The notes: generated from the sequence alone by a model not told the origin. Counted from the first letter of the stretch, positions 44,528-53,821 are shown. The stretch is DNA of 57,014 nt from G020348385 sp964580235 (GCA_964580235.1 CAZOJY010000005.1:1-57014), one strand, 5' to 3'. Numbers and translations: made by a program.

Positions 44528-44581
44528 AGCGGACGGCTGTTAATCTATATACAGCAGGCCCGAATCCTGCTCGCAAAGCCA
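44528..44581 (+). pseudogene. 3' half of a degenerate tRNA-Asn (GUU)
   Basis: AGCGGACGGCTGTTAA is the standard sequence before and through a tRNA-Asn anticodon. It is followed by a T arm with perfect GCAGG/CCTGC around CCCGAAT, then TCGCAAA, discriminator G and an encoded CCA. The 3' side of the anticodon stem is mutated and there is no acceptor 5' strand or D arm, so it is not functional. It lies in the 216-base gap after the flavodiiron gene. Confidence 0.5.
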
Positions 44582-44664
44582 GGTTTTTTCGAGAGGAATT
44601 TCATGTCAGTTTTTAATCAGATATTAAAATCAAAAGAGGGTGAAGTCTATTTAAGGTCAATCAA

Positions 44665-45846
44665 TCAGGAAATCTTATGAAGGACGTGTTCAATATCTGC
44701 AATAATATCTGCTTCGTCCTCGATGCCAACAGAGACGCGGATGAGACTGGGAGGAATGCCGGCCTTCGCCAGTTCCTCGGGCCCCATGGCGGAATGAGTT
44801 GTGGATGCAGGATGGGTGACGATCGTCTTGCTGGTACCCAGATGGGTAGCATGCACCCATAATTCAAGTGAATCAATCACCTTGACAGCGTCTTCATAAG
44901 AGCCTTTGAGCACAAAGGACATCAGCGAACTGCAGCCTTTCATTTGAGTTTGCGTCAGCTCATAATAAGGATTGGATTTGAGGCCGGGATAATTGACAGA
45001 ACTCACCTTCGGATGATTTTCCAGGAACTGAGCAAGCGCGACAGCATTGCGGCAGTGTTTTTCCATGCGGAGCGAAAGATGTTCCAATCCGATGATATTG
45101 AGCCATGCATTGAATGGGGACATCGAAGGTCCCAGATAGCGCATGGAGCTTAGACGGAGGCCGTCCACGAGCTTTGCAGATCCGCAAATAATCCCACCCA
45201 GACTGGTGGCATTTCCACAGATGTACTTAGTCGTCGAATGGACGACGATGTCTGCCCCAAGCTCAACGGGTCTCTGGAGAGCGGGTGTGCAGATGGTGTT
45301 GTCCACGATAAGAGGAATGCTTTTTTCCTCTGCCAGTTCTGCAAGGGCGGGAATATCCGCAACAAAGAGGCCAGGATTGCTGGGACTTTCGACGAAGAGG
45401 AATTTTGTCTTTGGAGTGATCGCAGAATTCCATTCATCCATCGATTCAGGATGAGTCACCCAGTTGGTCTTTAGCCCCATTCGTTTAAAACCGGCATCAA
45501 ACAAACAGAATGTACCTCCGTAAATTCGGTTGGAAGAGACAATCTCATTTCCAGTTGTCAAAAGATGGTGGCAGAGCATAGAAATAGCCCCCATACCTGA
45601 AGAGGTGGCAATGGCCTCCTCCGTAAGCTCCAAAGCTGCCATTCGTTTTTCGAAAACCTGGACTGTCGGATTGTTCCAACGACCATAGGTAAAGCCCGGC
45701 CTTTCGGCCGCAAAAATCGCAGCCGCTTCCTTAGCATCGGCATATGGGTATGCCACGGACTGGTAGATCGGAGTGGCCATAGAATCGGGTTCAAAACCTG
45801 CATGTCCCCCATGTATGGCCAGGGTATCGAATCCGTATTTCTTCAT
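44665..45846 (-). CDS. Methionine gamma-lyase / cystathionine gamma-synthase family PLP enzyme
   Basis: The 393-residue Cys/Met metabolism enzyme has the PLP lysine in VVHSTTKYICG (Lys near 206), TSSGMGAIS (phosphate binding) and FVESPSNPGL. The start MKKYGFDTLAIHGG with GGAGGAG six bases upstream (45846) replaces a longer open frame to 45864. Members release methanethiol, ammonia and 2-oxobutyrate from methionine, or act in transsulfuration; sequence alone does not settle which. It stands alone, with 279 bases upstream in which nothing was recognised. Confidence 0.85.
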   Translation of the reverse strand: MKKYGFDTLAIHGGHAGFEPDSMATPIYQSVAYPYADAKEAAAIFAAERPGFTYGRWNNPTVQVFEKRMAALELTEEAIATSSGMGAISMLCHHLLTTGNEIVSSNRIYGGTFCLFDAGFKRMGLKTNWVTHPESMDEWNSAITPKTKFLFVESPSNPGLFVADIPALAELAEEKSIPLIVDNTICTPALQRPVELGADIVVHSTTKYICGNATSLGGIICGSAKLVDGLRLSSMRYLGPSMSPFNAWLNIIGLEHLSLRMEKHCRNAVALAQFLENHPKVSSVNYPGLKSNPYYELTQTQMKGCSSLMSFVLKGSYEDAVKVIDSLELWVHATHLGTSKTIVTHPASTTHSAMGPEELAKAGIPPSLIRVSVGIEDEADIIADIEHVLHKIS

Positions 45847-46125
45847 CTTAAACTCCTCCAGCAAGACATTTCATCGAATTGTGGCTCTATTTTGTTGAAT
45901 TTTTCTCGAAATAGCAACTGTATAATAATGCAGTTCTCGACCTTGCTCATGGACACAATCAGGAGGTGAGTCGTTGACCTTGTCGTTTTCGGTGTGATAA
46001 TCTTATCTCAGCATGTTAACGGTTGGAAATTGGGTGAAACTGTGAGGAACAAATCACCCATGCCTTGGAACTCAAAGAAGCCTAGTTGAAGCCGATAAAA
46101 TGGGCAATCCGGAGAAGCCAACTCG

Positions 46126-46458
46126 GTGAAAAAAACAGCCATTTTGGGAATGGTTTCCACGCTCGTTCTGATTTCAGCCGCATTCCTATCTGCGGCCCCG
46201 ACCCAGGGCCTGTCCAATGGATCTCTGTCCCTGGTTCCTGAAGGACCGGGGAAATGGCTTTTGACAAATGCTCTCTCGGGCCTGACCTTCCGGCTTCCCG
46301 TACGCAAGGAGTGGAAGGGCAAGCACCTCCACATCCAGGTGTTTCTTTTCGGAGAAGAGGTCGAGTCCATAGAGGCCCGGATCTACCGGGTGACGCCCCG
46401 GAAACCTTTTGTCACCAGAGTGCTCGAAGTCGCTCCGCTATCCGTAGCTCTCCACTGA
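46126..46458 (+). CDS. Small exported protein of unknown function, possibly truncated
   Basis: GTG 46126 opens 110 codons with a good signal peptide (basic start, then about 18 hydrophobic residues ending at SAA). The mature part contains PEGPGKWLLTNALSGLTFRL and a short beta-rich region. It was not recognised, lacks a good ribosome binding site and stops among tRNA-derived sequence, so it may be the N-terminal remnant of a longer gene. Confidence 0.45.
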   Translation: MKKTAILGMVSTLVLISAAFLSAAPTQGLSNGSLSLVPEGPGKWLLTNALSGLTFRLPVRKEWKGKHLHIQVFLFGEEVESIEARIYRVTPRKPFVTRVLEVAPLSVALH

Positions 46459-46620
46459 TCCACTGATATAAAAACCAGATATGGCCTACTAACCTTTTTA
46501 TGGTACAGCCTGCAATTATTACAATAATTAACACTGAAATAAGCACACGATGAGATCGGACTTGGAAAATAGTCTATGATATTTAGAGTTATGATAAATA
46601 AGTCTTACGGGAGAAGCGCC

Positions 46621-46672
46621 TGGTACACCCGGCAGGATTCGAACCCATGGGGCCTTCTGATTCGTAGTCAGA
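46621..46672 (-). repeat. 3' portion of tRNA-Arg(ACG), about 50 bp, attachment-site-like
   Basis: This matches 53745-53794 of the intact gene, in the same orientation, from CCA through the acceptor strand, T arm and whole anticodon arm (CTGACTACGAATCAG). There is one change in the acceptor strand and a small change with two extra bases near the T arm. The match continues several bases beyond CCA (CGCC). The D arm and 5' acceptor strand are absent. It lies in a 306-base space without a gene. Confidence 0.8.
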
Positions 46673-46764
46673 TTATCAGAATGATTATTCGCCCAGCTGC
46701 TTTTTAAATGACATATGCACTAAAATATGATAATTTCAACTGAGGTATAGTTAACAATCAGATC

Positions 46765-47009
46765 ATGAAGAGACGAAAGTTCGTTAAAACTCTAGGGGGA
46801 TGCGCAGCGGCCCTGGCTGCACCGGCGGGTGGGAATACATTCGTTACATGAAGCACCCTGAATACGAGGAGCTTTACAACCTGACTGACGATCCCAATGA
46901 AAGCCAAAACCTCGCCTCTGATCCGGGGCAATCCTCGCGATTGCAGTGTCTGCGCCGAAGGTGCCGGGAGCTTGCGGACTCGGCCCGCCATCAAGGAAAA
47001 GAAAAATGA
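46765..47009 (+). pseudogene. Sulfatase remnant: Tat-like leader joined to the C-terminal end
   Basis: ATG 46765 opens MKRRKFVKTLGGCAAALAAP, a signal with Tat character typical of exported sulfatases. The frame soon ends. From about 46837 another frame reads WEYIRYMKHPEYEELYNL then TDDPNESQNLASDP, the classic C-terminal end of family S1 sulfatases, to TGA at 47007. The catalytic body of some 400 residues, with the formylglycine motif, is gone. The end overlaps the GH78 start as ATGA, so the two once formed an operon. Confidence 0.75.
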
Positions 47010-49855
47010 ACCAGGTAGACAGCTGCGGCATATCACCAGGACAAAGGAAGGCCACGAAAATCCGGTCGGTTCGAAAGACCGGAAGGAACGCATGTCATTT
47101 TGGCGTGATTGTTTTAACAGCAGTGGCGCTCATAGGTTGCAGCCGAAACGGGGGGCTTCGGGTGAATGATCTCCGAACGCAGTACAAGGTAAATCCACTG
47201 GGAATCGGTACAGCCATTCCTCAGTTGAGCTGGACTATTCAGTCCAATGCCCGTAATTGCACGCAAAGCGCCTACCGGATCCTTGTTGCGGAGAGCGAGA
47301 AGCTTCTAGCTGAAGAGCTGGGCAGCTTGTGGGACAGCGGCAGGGTGGAATCGAACGAAACCCTCAACATTCCTTATGCCGGAATCCCTCTGGATTCGCA
47401 GCAGAAGTGTTTCTGGAAGGTCTGCATCTGGGACGGAACTGGCAAGGCTTCGGACTGGAGCGCCCCATCATTCTGGGAAACTGCACTTCTCAAACCTGAA
47501 GACTGGGAGGCCGGCTGGATCTCCGATGGCAAGCCCACACCTGAGAAGGATGCCGATTTTTACAAGGAAGATCCTGCGCCCCTTTTGCGCAAGGACTTTG
47601 TTCTGGAAAAGAGGCCTGTAAAGGCAAGACTATACATCTCAGGCCTGGGATACTATGAGGCCCGTTTAAACGGCCGCAGGGTGGGCGACCGGGTTCTAGA
47701 CCCAGGATGGACTGACTACACCGACCGGATCCTCTACAGCACATACGAAGTAACTGACCTTCTCCAAAAAGGTACAAACTGTCTAGCCGCGGTATTGGGA
47801 AATGGCTGGTACAACCCTCTGCCGTTACGCATGTGGGGAAGACTCAATCTGCGCGAACATTTGGCTGTGGGCCGTCCCTGCCTGATCGCTCAGCTGGAAG
47901 TCCATTTTGCCGACGCCAGCTCCATCACTGTTGTCACCGACAAATCCTGGAAAGTGCACGAAGGCCCCCTCCTTCGAAACAACATCTACCTGGGAGAGGT
48001 GTATGACGCTTCTCGCGAGATCCCCGGCTGGGACACCGCCGGTTTTGACGATTCGGCCTGGAGCCAAGCAGCGTCCGCTCCCAATCCGGGAGGCCGCCTG
48101 GAGGCCCAGTCTCAGCCGCCCATAAAAGCTGCAGAGGAGATCCGTCCAGTCAGTATTTCTGAGCCCAATCCAGGTGTTTTTATTGTAGACTTCGGTGAGA
48201 ATTTCGCCGGCTGGGCCAGGCTGCGGGTGAAGGCGCCACGCGGGACCAGGATAAGACTGCGCTACGGAGAACTCCTCTACCCTGATGGTACTCTCAATCC
48301 TATGACCAGCGTGTGCGGACAGATCAAGGGGCTGCTCCGCGACGGCAGCTCCGTCGGGGGTCCAGGGGCCCCGGAAGTCGCGGTTCAACAGGATGTCTAT
48401 ATCTGCAGAGGAGAAGGGAAAGAAGTTTACATCCCCTCTTTCACTTTCCATGCCTTCCGCTACGTAGAAGTCACAGGCTTTCCCGGCAAGCCTGAATCGG
48501 AAGCTGTTACTGGCCTCCGCCTGCATGCTGACGTGGAATCCGCAGGCAACTTTGCCTGCTCCGATCCTCTCCTAAACAAAATCCAGGATATAACGCGGCG
48601 GACTTTTCTCAGCAATCTCTTCAGCGTCCAGTCGGACTGCCCACACCGTGAACGTTTCGGCTACGGCGGCGACATAGCCGTGACCTGCGAGGCCTTCATG
48701 ATGAATTTTGACATGGCCACCTTTTACGCCAAGACTGTCAGGGACTGGCAGGACGCAGCGCTTCCCGATGGGATGCTGACCGACACGGCCCCCTTTGTGG
48801 GAATCCAGTACTGCGGGGTAGCCTGGGCCATGGTCCATCCCCTGCTGCAGGCTGAGCTTTTCCGCTACTACGGCAGCCAACGGCTGATAGAGGAGCAGTA
48901 CCCCTTTTCCCGCCGCTGGCTTAATTTAGTCAGTTCACAATACCCGGATCACATCGTGACCGAAGGCCTGAGCGATCATGAAGGGCTGGAGCCTGCGCCC
49001 GCACCGCCGATGGTAACGCCTTTCTATGCCGAGTCCGCCCGTATCCTCAGCCGACTGGCCGATATTCTTGAACTCGAGGAGGATGTGACCAGATATCAAA
49101 AGCTCTTTATGGAAATCCAGGAAACCTACTTGGACCGTTTCCTTGAGCCTGGGAGCGGGCAGGTGCATCCCCACACTCAGGCGAGCCAGGCAATGGCCCT
49201 GGGTCTAGACCTTCTTCCTCCAGAAGAGCGGGACAGTGCGCTTCAGGTTCTCATCAATAAAATTCAGGAAGAACATAACGGACATCTTTCCACCGGGATA
49301 TTCGGGACCCGCTATCTCTTGGAGGTCCTCTCCAGGACGGGGAATGCCGACATTGCCGCCGCCATTGTGAGGGAGACAACATTCCCAGGATGGGGTTATA
49401 TGCTGGAAAGCGGGGCCACGACACTCTGGGAGCATTGGGAACTCAGCGATAATACATTTTCCCACAACCACCCTATGTTCGGATCGATAAGCGCCTGGTT
49501 CTTTCAATGGCTAGCCGGAATCCAGCCCCACCCCCAGGCCAAAGGATTCGACCGGTTCAGCATCCGGCCCCAGCCGGTGGAAGGGATAACGTGGGTCGAA
49601 GCCGAATACAACTCACTAAGAGGGATGATCCGCGTATTCTGGGAGCGCGATGATGAGGAATTTGTGCTGAAAATCACTGTCCCTCCCAACACGCGAGCCG
49701 AAGTCTTCATACCCACCTCCGATAACGAAAGCATCAGGGAAATTGGAAAGCCTGAAACGGGCCTTCCCGGGAATTGTGCCTGGAAAGCTGGCAATGGTTA
49801 CGGCGTCTGCGAAATCGGATCTGGAACCTATACTTTTAGCTCTATATATAAATAA
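47006..49855 (+). CDS. Alpha-L-rhamnosidase (GH78), lipoprotein
   Basis: GH78 enzymes release terminal alpha-L-rhamnose from glycans. The protein of about 949 residues has a long basic leader and a lipobox (ALIGC, Cys45). Then come N-terminal beta domains (RLYISGLGYYEARLNGRRVG), the DFGENFAGW beta-sandwich, and an (alpha/alpha)6 catalytic barrel with SDCPHRERFGYGGD (near 541-554, carrying the acidic catalytic region) and WEHWELSD. It closes with a C-terminal beta domain. ATG 47006 overlaps the sulfatase remnant's stop. By eye it is richer in G+C than the GH29 gene after it, a hint of transfer. Confidence 0.88.
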   Translation: MNQVDSCGISPGQRKATKIRSVRKTGRNACHFGVIVLTAVALIGCSRNGGLRVNDLRTQYKVNPLGIGTAIPQLSWTIQSNARNCTQSAYRILVAESEKLLAEELGSLWDSGRVESNETLNIPYAGIPLDSQQKCFWKVCIWDGTGKASDWSAPSFWETALLKPEDWEAGWISDGKPTPEKDADFYKEDPAPLLRKDFVLEKRPVKARLYISGLGYYEARLNGRRVGDRVLDPGWTDYTDRILYSTYEVTDLLQKGTNCLAAVLGNGWYNPLPLRMWGRLNLREHLAVGRPCLIAQLEVHFADASSITVVTDKSWKVHEGPLLRNNIYLGEVYDASREIPGWDTAGFDDSAWSQAASAPNPGGRLEAQSQPPIKAAEEIRPVSISEPNPGVFIVDFGENFAGWARLRVKAPRGTRIRLRYGELLYPDGTLNPMTSVCGQIKGLLRDGSSVGGPGAPEVAVQQDVYICRGEGKEVYIPSFTFHAFRYVEVTGFPGKPESEAVTGLRLHADVESAGNFACSDPLLNKIQDITRRTFLSNLFSVQSDCPHRERFGYGGDIAVTCEAFMMNFDMATFYAKTVRDWQDAALPDGMLTDTAPFVGIQYCGVAWAMVHPLLQAELFRYYGSQRLIEEQYPFSRRWLNLVSSQYPDHIVTEGLSDHEGLEPAPAPPMVTPFYAESARILSRLADILELEEDVTRYQKLFMEIQETYLDRFLEPGSGQVHPHTQASQAMALGLDLLPPEERDSALQVLINKIQEEHNGHLSTGIFGTRYLLEVLSRTGNADIAAAIVRETTFPGWGYMLESGATTLWEHWELSDNTFSHNHPMFGSISAWFFQWLAGIQPHPQAKGFDRFSIRPQPVEGITWVEAEYNSLRGMIRVFWERDDEEFVLKITVPPNTRAEVFIPTSDNESIREIGKPETGLPGNCAWKAGNGYGVCEIGSGTYTFSSIYK

Positions 49856-50070
49856 GGCAGAATTCAGTACGGTTTATGACAATTTTATAATGGGATTATT
49901 TCACTCACTCATTTTTAATTTTAAGAGCAGTTGAGTTGTATTGCTTTTTGATTTGTTGACTTTATCGATTAGGGCGTGATAGCTTTATTCCAGAATATCA
50001 GCGGGTATAAATTGCGGAAAATTGGAGGGATTTGACGTAAATCCGAAATGTCAATCGAGGAGGTAAAATC

Positions 50071-51867
50071 ATGAATAGATGTAGAGGAGTTCTATTATTG
50101 GGATTATTGGCTTTTGTCTTTTTGATTCATTCATGTACTGATAAAAATAGCACAGCGCATAAGGAGTGGGTCGATCCCCTGGATGAGACGGTAGAGCAAA
50201 GGGATGCGAGAATGGCATGGTGGCGTGCAGCACGTTTTGGACTCTTTATTCACTGGGGCGTATATGCGGTGCCTGCCGGAACGTATCGTGGAGAAAGAAT
50301 TGGCGGAATCGGTGAATGGATCATGAGGAATGCGAAAATTCCTGTGGCTGAGTATAAATCCTATGCACGGGATTTCAATCCAATCAACTACGATCCCAAA
50401 GCCTGGGTCAAGATGGCCAAAGGTGCCGGAATGAGATACATCGTCATCACATCCAAACATCATGATGGGTTTGCCCTGTTTGATTCAAAAGTCACAGATT
50501 GGGATATCGTCGATGCTTCACCCTATGGAAAAGATCTTCTCAAGCCTCTGGTCAAGGAAGCAAAAAAGGAAGGGATGAAGATCGGATTCTACTATTCGCA
50601 GGCCCAGGATTGGACACATTCCGGGGGCGCAAAAAGCGGATATGAGGAGGGTGAATACTGGGATGAAGCGCAGGCTGGAAATTTCGACGATTATTTGAAA
50701 GAGATCGCATATCCGCAAGTCAAAGAGATTCTTACCAATTATGACATCGATATATTATGGTGGGATACTCCCTACTGGATGAACAAGGAAAGAGCAGAGC
50801 TTTTAAGGCCTCTTATTTCTCTAAGACCGGGCCTTATCACTAACAACCGCCTGGGTGGAGGTTATAAGGGAGATTCAGATACTCCGGAACAGCACGTTCC
50901 CGCCACAGGCATCGAAGGCCGTGATTGGGAAGTTTGTATGACAATGAATCATACCTGGGGGTATAAGAGTTATGATGAAGATTGGAAATCGACCGAAGAC
51001 CTGTTGCATAAGCTTATCGACATCGCCTCCAAAGGAGGAAATTTTCTTCTCAATGTAGGGCCTAAACCGGATGGGACTATTCCTCAGGCTTCCATTGAAA
51101 GATTAGTTGAAATCGGCAGCTGGATGGATATCAACAGCGAATCAATATATGGAACGGAAGCCAGCCCCTTCCGCCGGCCTTGGTGGGGCAGGTGTACACG
51201 AAAGAAACTGGAGAATGGCGATACCCGCCTGTATCTGCAGGTGTTCGATTGGCCGGAAGATAAGTTGCTGTATGTCCCGGTAAATAATGAAGCTGTTCAA
51301 TGCTACGTTCTTTCTGATAATGAGGAAAAGTTCGATGTCAAAAAGACAGAAAAAGGGCTGGTAGTGCGCTTGACGAGAGAAGCGGCTGATGAGATATCGT
51401 CTGTTGTTGTCCTTGATATTAAAGGATCACCTGATGTCCAGAATCAGAATATTACTCCAAACGAAACAGGAGCTCTCATTTTAAGCCCTGAACAGAGCGA
51501 TCTGGAGAATCGTGGATATGTATCATCCAATCATGCCAAATTGATTCGTCAACCAGAGTTTTCCTACATCACGTGGAAAGAGACAAAAACATGGATGGAG
51601 TGGCCCATCGAGATCGCTGCTGATACTATTTTTGATATCTATGTGACAGTAGCAACCACATCCGCTGACAATAAAATAATAATCGAGTTTGGAGAAATAA
51701 AAAAGGAGTTTCAACTGCCTGACACAAAAGGCCTTGATTCTTTTCAGGAGGTCAAGCTTGGAACCATCAGTATTCCTGGCGGGGCTTCAACTCTCACAGT
51801 AAAGGGGAATAAAGAAAACTGGCAGGAGTGCTATATAAGCACTATCGAGCTCAGGCCTGCTGAGTGA
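50071..51867 (+). CDS. Alpha-L-fucosidase (GH29), lipoprotein
   Basis: GH29 enzymes remove alpha-L-fucose with retention. The 598-residue protein has a lipobox (LIHSC, Cys22), then WWRAARFGLFIHWGVYAVPA, KHHDGFALFDSKVTDWD, and YDIDILWWDTPYWM, where the Asp after WW (near 234) is the expected nucleophile. A beta-rich domain closes the barrel, and a C-terminal module (about 485-598; YVSSNHAKLI, WIEWP-like WMEWPIEI) resembles a carbohydrate-binding domain. GGAGGT lies eight bases before ATG. With GH78 and the lost sulfatase it points to fucose- and rhamnose-rich, perhaps sulfated, polysaccharides. Confidence 0.9.
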   Translation: MNRCRGVLLLGLLAFVFLIHSCTDKNSTAHKEWVDPLDETVEQRDARMAWWRAARFGLFIHWGVYAVPAGTYRGERIGGIGEWIMRNAKIPVAEYKSYARDFNPINYDPKAWVKMAKGAGMRYIVITSKHHDGFALFDSKVTDWDIVDASPYGKDLLKPLVKEAKKEGMKIGFYYSQAQDWTHSGGAKSGYEEGEYWDEAQAGNFDDYLKEIAYPQVKEILTNYDIDILWWDTPYWMNKERAELLRPLISLRPGLITNNRLGGGYKGDSDTPEQHVPATGIEGRDWEVCMTMNHTWGYKSYDEDWKSTEDLLHKLIDIASKGGNFLLNVGPKPDGTIPQASIERLVEIGSWMDINSESIYGTEASPFRRPWWGRCTRKKLENGDTRLYLQVFDWPEDKLLYVPVNNEAVQCYVLSDNEEKFDVKKTEKGLVVRLTREAADEISSVVVLDIKGSPDVQNQNITPNETGALILSPEQSDLENRGYVSSNHAKLIRQPEFSYITWKETKTWMEWPIEIAADTIFDIYVTVATTSADNKIIIEFGEIKKEFQLPDTKGLDSFQEVKLGTISIPGGASTLTVKGNKENWQECYISTIELRPAE

Positions 51868-51871
51868 TTAT

Positions 51872-52420
51872 TTGATCCCTGTTGTAATACAATACCTGTT
51901 TAATAATGCCGGTGTCTATTTTGCGGACAACACTGTCGACTGCTCGGAAGAGGAGTGGGATCTCACCATCGATATCAACCTCAAAGGAACGTTTTTGATG
52001 TCCAAGTTCGTCCTGCCTTCGATGATCAAGCAAGGAAGCGGTGTGATCATCAACAACGGTTCCGGATGGGGAATCGTGGGCGGAAATGAAGCGGTTTCTT
52101 ACTGCGCTTCCAAAGGCGGTGTCGTTCTGTTGACCAAGGCCATGGCCATCGATCACGCAGCCCAGGGTATCCGCGTAAACTGCCTCTGTCCCGGCGATAC
52201 CCACATAAAGTACGGCTATCTGGTGGATGATGATTACTACGTCATCAAAATCGCCTCCGGTTTTTTCGAGAGCCCCTCTTCGAGCAGGTATACCAGCGAC
52301 GGGCTTATTCTGCTCTTTAAAAAAAGAACAGGCGAGCTGGCCTGCGCTCTTCTGGACAAGTGCCATATCACGCAGAGCAGGGAGATCCACATGATTTTTG
52401 ATCGACTTGACATCCGATAG
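51872..52420 (+). pseudogene. Chimeric fragment: short-chain dehydrogenase joined to ornithine cyclodeaminase-like piece
   Basis: The frame starts inside an SDR: LFNNAGVYFADN, INNGSGWGIVGG, and SYCASKGGV with the catalytic Tyr and Lys, to IRVNCLCPG near 52196. The SDR cofactor loop TGxxxGIG is missing at the front. Directly after comes THIKYGYLVDDDYYVIKIAS, then GLILLFKKRTGELACALLD, which matches the N-terminal part of ornithine cyclodeaminase/mu-crystallin proteins. Both pieces are incomplete and share one frame by chance. No ribosome binding site is seen (TTG start, five bases after the fucosidase stop). Confidence 0.7.
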
Positions 52421-52536
52421 TGCTTCAATCTATCATTATCATAACGGGCTAAGATAAAACTGGGGCAGGAGGCTTTGTTCAGTCGGTGTAGAACAGGGCA
52501 TTTTTTCACTCTGAATCTAAAAGTAAGGAGTAAACA

Positions 52537-53052
52537 ATGAGCTGGAAAAAATCGGATAAGGACAATCCTCCAATCCAGACTCCCTTTCAAAACCGGCCAC
52601 AACCATCGGCCCCGCGGAGTCAACCGCCGTCTGCTAAGGGACAGGCTTTGATCGGTTCTTCGATCAAAATCGAGGGCAGCCTCTCGGGCGGCGAGGATCT
52701 GTTTGTGGAGGGCCAGATTGATGGAAAGATCGAACTGGATCAGCACAACGTCACAATCGGTACGAACGGGCGCATCAAGGCCGATATCCATGGACAGAGC
52801 ATCATCGTTATGGGAGAAGTCAAGGGTAATCTCTATGGATCAGAGCAGATTATCTTGCGGAAATCCAGCAAGGTGCGAGGCAACCTTTTTGCCGCACGTG
52901 TAAGTCTGGAGGACGGATCGGACTTCAAGGGCAGCATCGACATGACATCCAAACCAAAAGTGGAAGAAAAACCGCTGCAAAAAGACACCACTGCAGTGAA
53001 GCCTCCGTCACATCTATTGCCTAAACAGGATAAATCCGAGGATAAGGTCTAA
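52537..53052 (+). CDS. Bactofilin (polymer-forming cytoskeletal protein)
   Basis: The 171-residue protein has the central bactofilin domain (about 35-140), a right-handed beta-helix of short repeats: IGSSIKIEGSLSGGEDLFVE, GQIDGKIEL, then RIKADIHGQSIIVMGEVKGN. Proline-rich flexible ends lie on both sides. Bactofilins polymerise without nucleotide and act as scaffolds for cell-shape or envelope enzymes. AAGGAG before ATG 52537 supports the start. Confidence 0.92.
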   Translation: MSWKKSDKDNPPIQTPFQNRPQPSAPRSQPPSAKGQALIGSSIKIEGSLSGGEDLFVEGQIDGKIELDQHNVTIGTNGRIKADIHGQSIIVMGEVKGNLYGSEQIILRKSSKVRGNLFAARVSLEDGSDFKGSIDMTSKPKVEEKPLQKDTTAVKPPSHLLPKQDKSEDKV

Positions 53053-53101
53053 TACAAAGGCGCGGAACAACCCGCAGAGAGAACTTTCGACGCAGCATCC
53101 C

Positions 53102-53710
53102 ATGACTCCGAGTGATCCTCGAGAAACCGTGGTTTCATCTTCAGTTTGCAAATCGCTCGGACTGAATGCGCTGCTTGACACTATGCAGGACGATCGAACT
53201 TATTCCATCCTGGATCTTGGCCCCGCCCTCGAAGACAATGTGCGATTCTGGTCGCAATTCTCCTGCCGGCTGCATATCCAGGATTTCTATCGCAGCTACC
53301 AGGAGTGGAAAGCAGCGACAGAACAAGAGGAGGAGTGCGAGGAAGCAGCTTTTTCTACACTGCTTCCCTTCAGTGACAAAATGGTCTTCGACATTATCCT
53401 TGTCTGGGACCTTTTTAATTACTTCGATCTGCGGGAACTCGCTGTGCTTGTTCAGAGGTTGAGCCGCTGGTGTCGTCCGGGGACCAGGCTTTTCGCGATG
53501 ATCTCAATTCTGCCGAACATCTCTGCATCACCCACGATGTTCAGAATTGTCAACCGCGAACAGATGATCCACGAAATAACAACCCAGGAAACGAGACCAA
53601 GCCCACGCCATCAGCCGCGGGATATCCTCAAACTCATGGAGCGATTCACTGTATCCTGTTCCTTCCTGTTGCGTCACGGCATCCAGGAGTACGTTTTCGA
53701 ATTCAAATAG
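53102..53710 (+). CDS. SAM-dependent methyltransferase-like protein
   Basis: The 202-residue protein shows a Rossmann-like methyltransferase outline: YSILDLGPALEDN in the place of motif I (with DLGPA rather than DxGxG), an acidic strand end at HIQDFY, and FDIILVWDLFNYFDLRELAV, a motif IV/V-like region followed by WCRPGTRLFAMI. The glycine-poor motif I makes activity uncertain. It follows bactofilin by 49 bases, so they may be co-transcribed. Confidence 0.6.
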   Translation: MTPSDPRETVVSSSVCKSLGLNALLDTMQDDRTYSILDLGPALEDNVRFWSQFSCRLHIQDFYRSYQEWKAATEQEEECEEAAFSTLLPFSDKMVFDIILVWDLFNYFDLRELAVLVQRLSRWCRPGTRLFAMISILPNISASPTMFRIVNREQMIHEITTQETRPSPRHQPRDILKLMERFTVSCSFLLRHGIQEYVFEFK

Positions 53711-53744
53711 GAGAACTCAGCTTAAAAAGGAGAGGGGACACGCC

Positions 53745-53821
<77 letters not shown>

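Noticed and set aside
44417..44680. 87-codon plus-strand frame after the flavodiiron gene
   Set aside because: It overlaps the tRNA-Asn-like remnant and the end of methionine gamma-lyase, has no ribosome binding site and no recognisable domain.
45865..46125. SAM riboswitch upstream of methionine gamma-lyase
   Set aside because: No paired core or terminator resembling a SAM riboswitch could be drawn in the upstream sequence on the gene's strand.
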